Shown in pieces: positions 62,390 through 64,000 of a stretch of DNA of 64,000 nt (the first letter of the stretch is position 1; each line of letters starts with the position of its first letter). The notes beneath the pieces were generated by a model, which saw only the letters and a list, made by a program, of their open reading frames with translations, had not been told where the DNA came from and did no database searches. The translations under genes and the position numbers were made by a program. This DNA is from an uncultured Kordiimonas sp. (GTDB taxonomy: Bacteria; Pseudomonadota; Alphaproteobacteria; Sphingomonadales; Kordiimonadaceae): assembly GCA_947503625.1 (NCBI GenBank), contig CANNEK010000001.1:1048152-1112151 (forward strand), given 5' to 3'.

Positions 62390-64000
62390 CTAATGAACAG
62401 CAGATTTTTTGACGCTCACGACCGTCGATTTGAAAGATGGGGTTTTGCTCTTTTCGTCAACATCAGTAGCTGTCAGGATATTGGCTTCTGGATAGTAAGC
62501 CATCATAGATCCTTTAGGGAGATCAAATTCATATACCGTCACGCCCTCCATCACACCCTGCCCTGAACGGACATCAACCGTATCTCCGGTCTGCACACCA
62601 GCCACCGACATATCCGAACGGTTCATCAGAACCGACCAGCGCGTTTCAGTGCCGCGGTAGGTGTCATGGTTTTCATAGATTATCGAATTGAACTGACCTT
62701 CGCTGCGAATTGTGGTTAGAATGTAGGTGCCTGTTTCGGCGCAGGCCTTCTTTTCTTCTGGTAAGGGTCGTGTGACGAACTGCGCTTTACCCTGAGGCCG
62801 ATCAAAGCGCGGCTTATGCATAAGCCGATTCTGGATATGAAATTCTTTTTTTGCGACGTCGATATCCGTAAGGGCCTCCATACCGGGGATAATTTCGGAT
62901 ATTGCCTTGCGTATTTCCTTATGTTTACCGAACTCACTGAAATCAATTGGTGAATCTGGCAGTATCAGCTTGGCAAGTTCAGCTAATATGACGCTCTCAG
63001 GACGCACGTTTTCCAGGCGGCGAATACCTCCATCTGATAGTCGCACATAGTTGAACATGGATTCCTGAGTTGTTGGCTCCCATTCTTCATCTCGAGCTGT
63101 TACAGGCAAAACAAGGCTGTCGCCGCTATCAACTCCCTCCAGGTGACCCTTGTTCAAGGTTGTTGTCAGGAACAACTTAAAGCCAATTTTGTCCAGAGCG
63201 CCAGCAGCCCATACCGAATTCGGGTTCGCCGCAAAAAGATTGCCACCCATAATCACTGCGGCATCAATTTCACCTTCCGCCGCAGCCTTCATCGAGGCCA
63301 TGGTATCCAGGCCCTTTTTTTCAGGAAACTTCATGCCAAAACGCTTTTCTGTAAGGGCAATTATATCCTCAGGCAGAACAGGTTTAACGCCGATGGTGCC
63401 AATACCTTGCACATTGGAATGGCCGCGCAACGGCAACAAGCCTTTGAATCTGTGCCCCACCATACCGCGCAGCAATGCCAAGTTTGCGATATATTCAATA
63501 TTGCCTACGCCGTGCAAGTGATGGGTCATACCCATTCCCCATGCAAAAACGGCAGAGGACGAACGTCCGTATATCGCAGCGGCTTGCTCAATATTGACTT
63601 TTTCGACACCGGACCGCTCTACGATAGTGTCCCAGCTGAGAGCCGCGACATCACTCTTGAAATCATCAAAACCCGTTACATGTTCGTTGATAAAAGGGCT
63701 GTCCTCATCAGCGTTTTCAAGAACTGCCTTGGCAATACCTTTAAAAAGCGCGATGTCTTCACCAATTTTTGGCTGCAGGTATAGAGATGCAATTTCGTCG
63801 CCGCCAAGCAACAATGATTTCGGACTTTTTGGTAAGGCAAACTTTACCAGACCCGGCTCACGCGCTGGATTAATCATGATCACATGGCCGCCGCGCGCGC
63901 GGCAAGCCTGCAACTTGTGAATGAACCGGGGATGATTGGAGGATGGGTTGGCACCTATCACAAAAACAAGATCACACCCGGACAGGTCATCCAGCTCAAT
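62390..64000 (-). CDS. FdhF/YdeP-type molybdopterin oxidoreductase, partial
   Basis: The frame is open to the end of the window, so the 5' part (iron-sulfur and first molybdopterin regions) is outside. The visible part has the molybdopterin-binding GCDLVFVIGANPSSNHPRFIHK, IMINPAREPGLVKF, MGMTHHLHGVGNIEYIANLALLRGM and LRGHSNVQGIGTIG. A C-terminal cap ends TYRGTETRWSVLMNRSDMSVAGVQTGD. It is the YdeP-like alpha subunit group related to formate dehydrogenase H. Next to adhC-fghA, formate oxidation is a plausible role, though YdeP itself is uncharacterised for this reaction. Confidence 0.88.
   Translation of the reverse strand: MELDDLSGCDLVFVIGANPSSNHPRFIHKLQACRARGGHVIMINPAREPGLVKFALPKSPKSLLLGGDEIASLYLQPKIGEDIALFKGIAKAVLENADEDSPFINEHVTGFDDFKSDVAALSWDTIVERSGVEKVNIEQAAAIYGRSSSAVFAWGMGMTHHLHGVGNIEYIANLALLRGMVGHRFKGLLPLRGHSNVQGIGTIGVKPVLPEDIIALTEKRFGMKFPEKKGLDTMASMKAAAEGEIDAAVIMGGNLFAANPNSVWAAGALDKIGFKLFLTTTLNKGHLEGVDSGDSLVLPVTARDEEWEPTTQESMFNYVRLSDGGIRRLENVRPESVILAELAKLILPDSPIDFSEFGKHKEIRKAISEIIPGMEALTDIDVAKKEFHIQNRLMHKPRFDRPQGKAQFVTRPLPEEKKACAETGTYILTTIRSEGQFNSIIYENHDTYRGTETRWSVLMNRSDMSVAGVQTGDTVDVRSGQGVMEGVTVYEFDLPKGSMMAYYPEANILTATDVDEKSKTPSFKSTVVSVKKSAVH

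Overview
The window reads as chromosomal DNA of a free-living, probably marine, Gram-negative proteobacterium. The protein families (TRAP transporter, TonB-dependent receptor opening with a LEEIIVTSERR-type plug, REDY/HapK-like protein, glutathione-dependent formaldehyde oxidation) fit an alphaproteobacterium best. I cannot exclude a marine gammaproteobacterium from sequence alone. No rRNA, tRNA, CRISPR array, phage or intact insertion sequence was seen.

Layout. (1) 1-1548: end of a TRAP dicarboxylate-type transporter (DctM fragment, DctP). (2) 1684-6687: a phosphonate locus with a TPR/ATP-grasp protein, a class I/II aminotransferase, PEP mutase and phosphonopyruvate decarboxylase. The last two give the route PEP -> phosphonopyruvate -> phosphonoacetaldehyde, which the aminotransferase could complete to an aminophosphonate. 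(3) 6804-15738: a candidate ribosomally made, modified peptide (RiPP) locus. It holds a B12-binding radical SAM enzyme of the RiPP-maturation type, an 89-residue candidate precursor or partner, a leaderless S8 protease, a beta-propeller sensor kinase, and an overlapping APH-fold kinase/HopA1-family pair. Such pairs form the Ser/Thr dehydratase of thioamitide and class V lanthipeptide pathways. This is the most interesting part of the window. (4) 15743-18283: a large hybrid histidine kinase. (5) 18490-32545: an accessory catabolic or uptake region with a flavoprotein, MarR regulator, MmgE/PrpD protein, HapK-like protein, SDR, TonB receptor, serine hydrolase and LysR regulator. It also carries two facing copies of a 'methyltransferase plus small helical protein' module. 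(6) 32735-54044: about 20 co-directional polysaccharide genes. These include GDP-mannose dehydratase, further nucleotide-sugar enzymes, a DegT aminotransferase, GT4, GT2, GT10 and GT11 glycosyltransferases, a flippase, two polymerase/ligase-like proteins, a WbaP-type initiating transferase and a sulfotransferase. Together they suggest a fucosylated (or other 6-deoxyhexose) and possibly sulfated exopolysaccharide. (7) 54109-59046: an NTF2-like protein, a Tat-exported spermidine-dehydrogenase-like flavoprotein, a decayed methyltransferase and a class III aminotransferase, perhaps for polyamine use. (8) 59082-64000: S-formylglutathione hydrolase, glutathione-dependent formaldehyde dehydrogenase, a divergent LysR gene with a perfect palindrome over its start, and a partial FdhF/YdeP-type molybdopterin oxidoreductase, consistent with formaldehyde-to-formate oxidation.

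Starts were moved downstream of the longest reading frame where a Shine-Dalgarno sequence, an overlap with the previous stop codon or family length supported it. All functions are homology calls by eye; no search was run.
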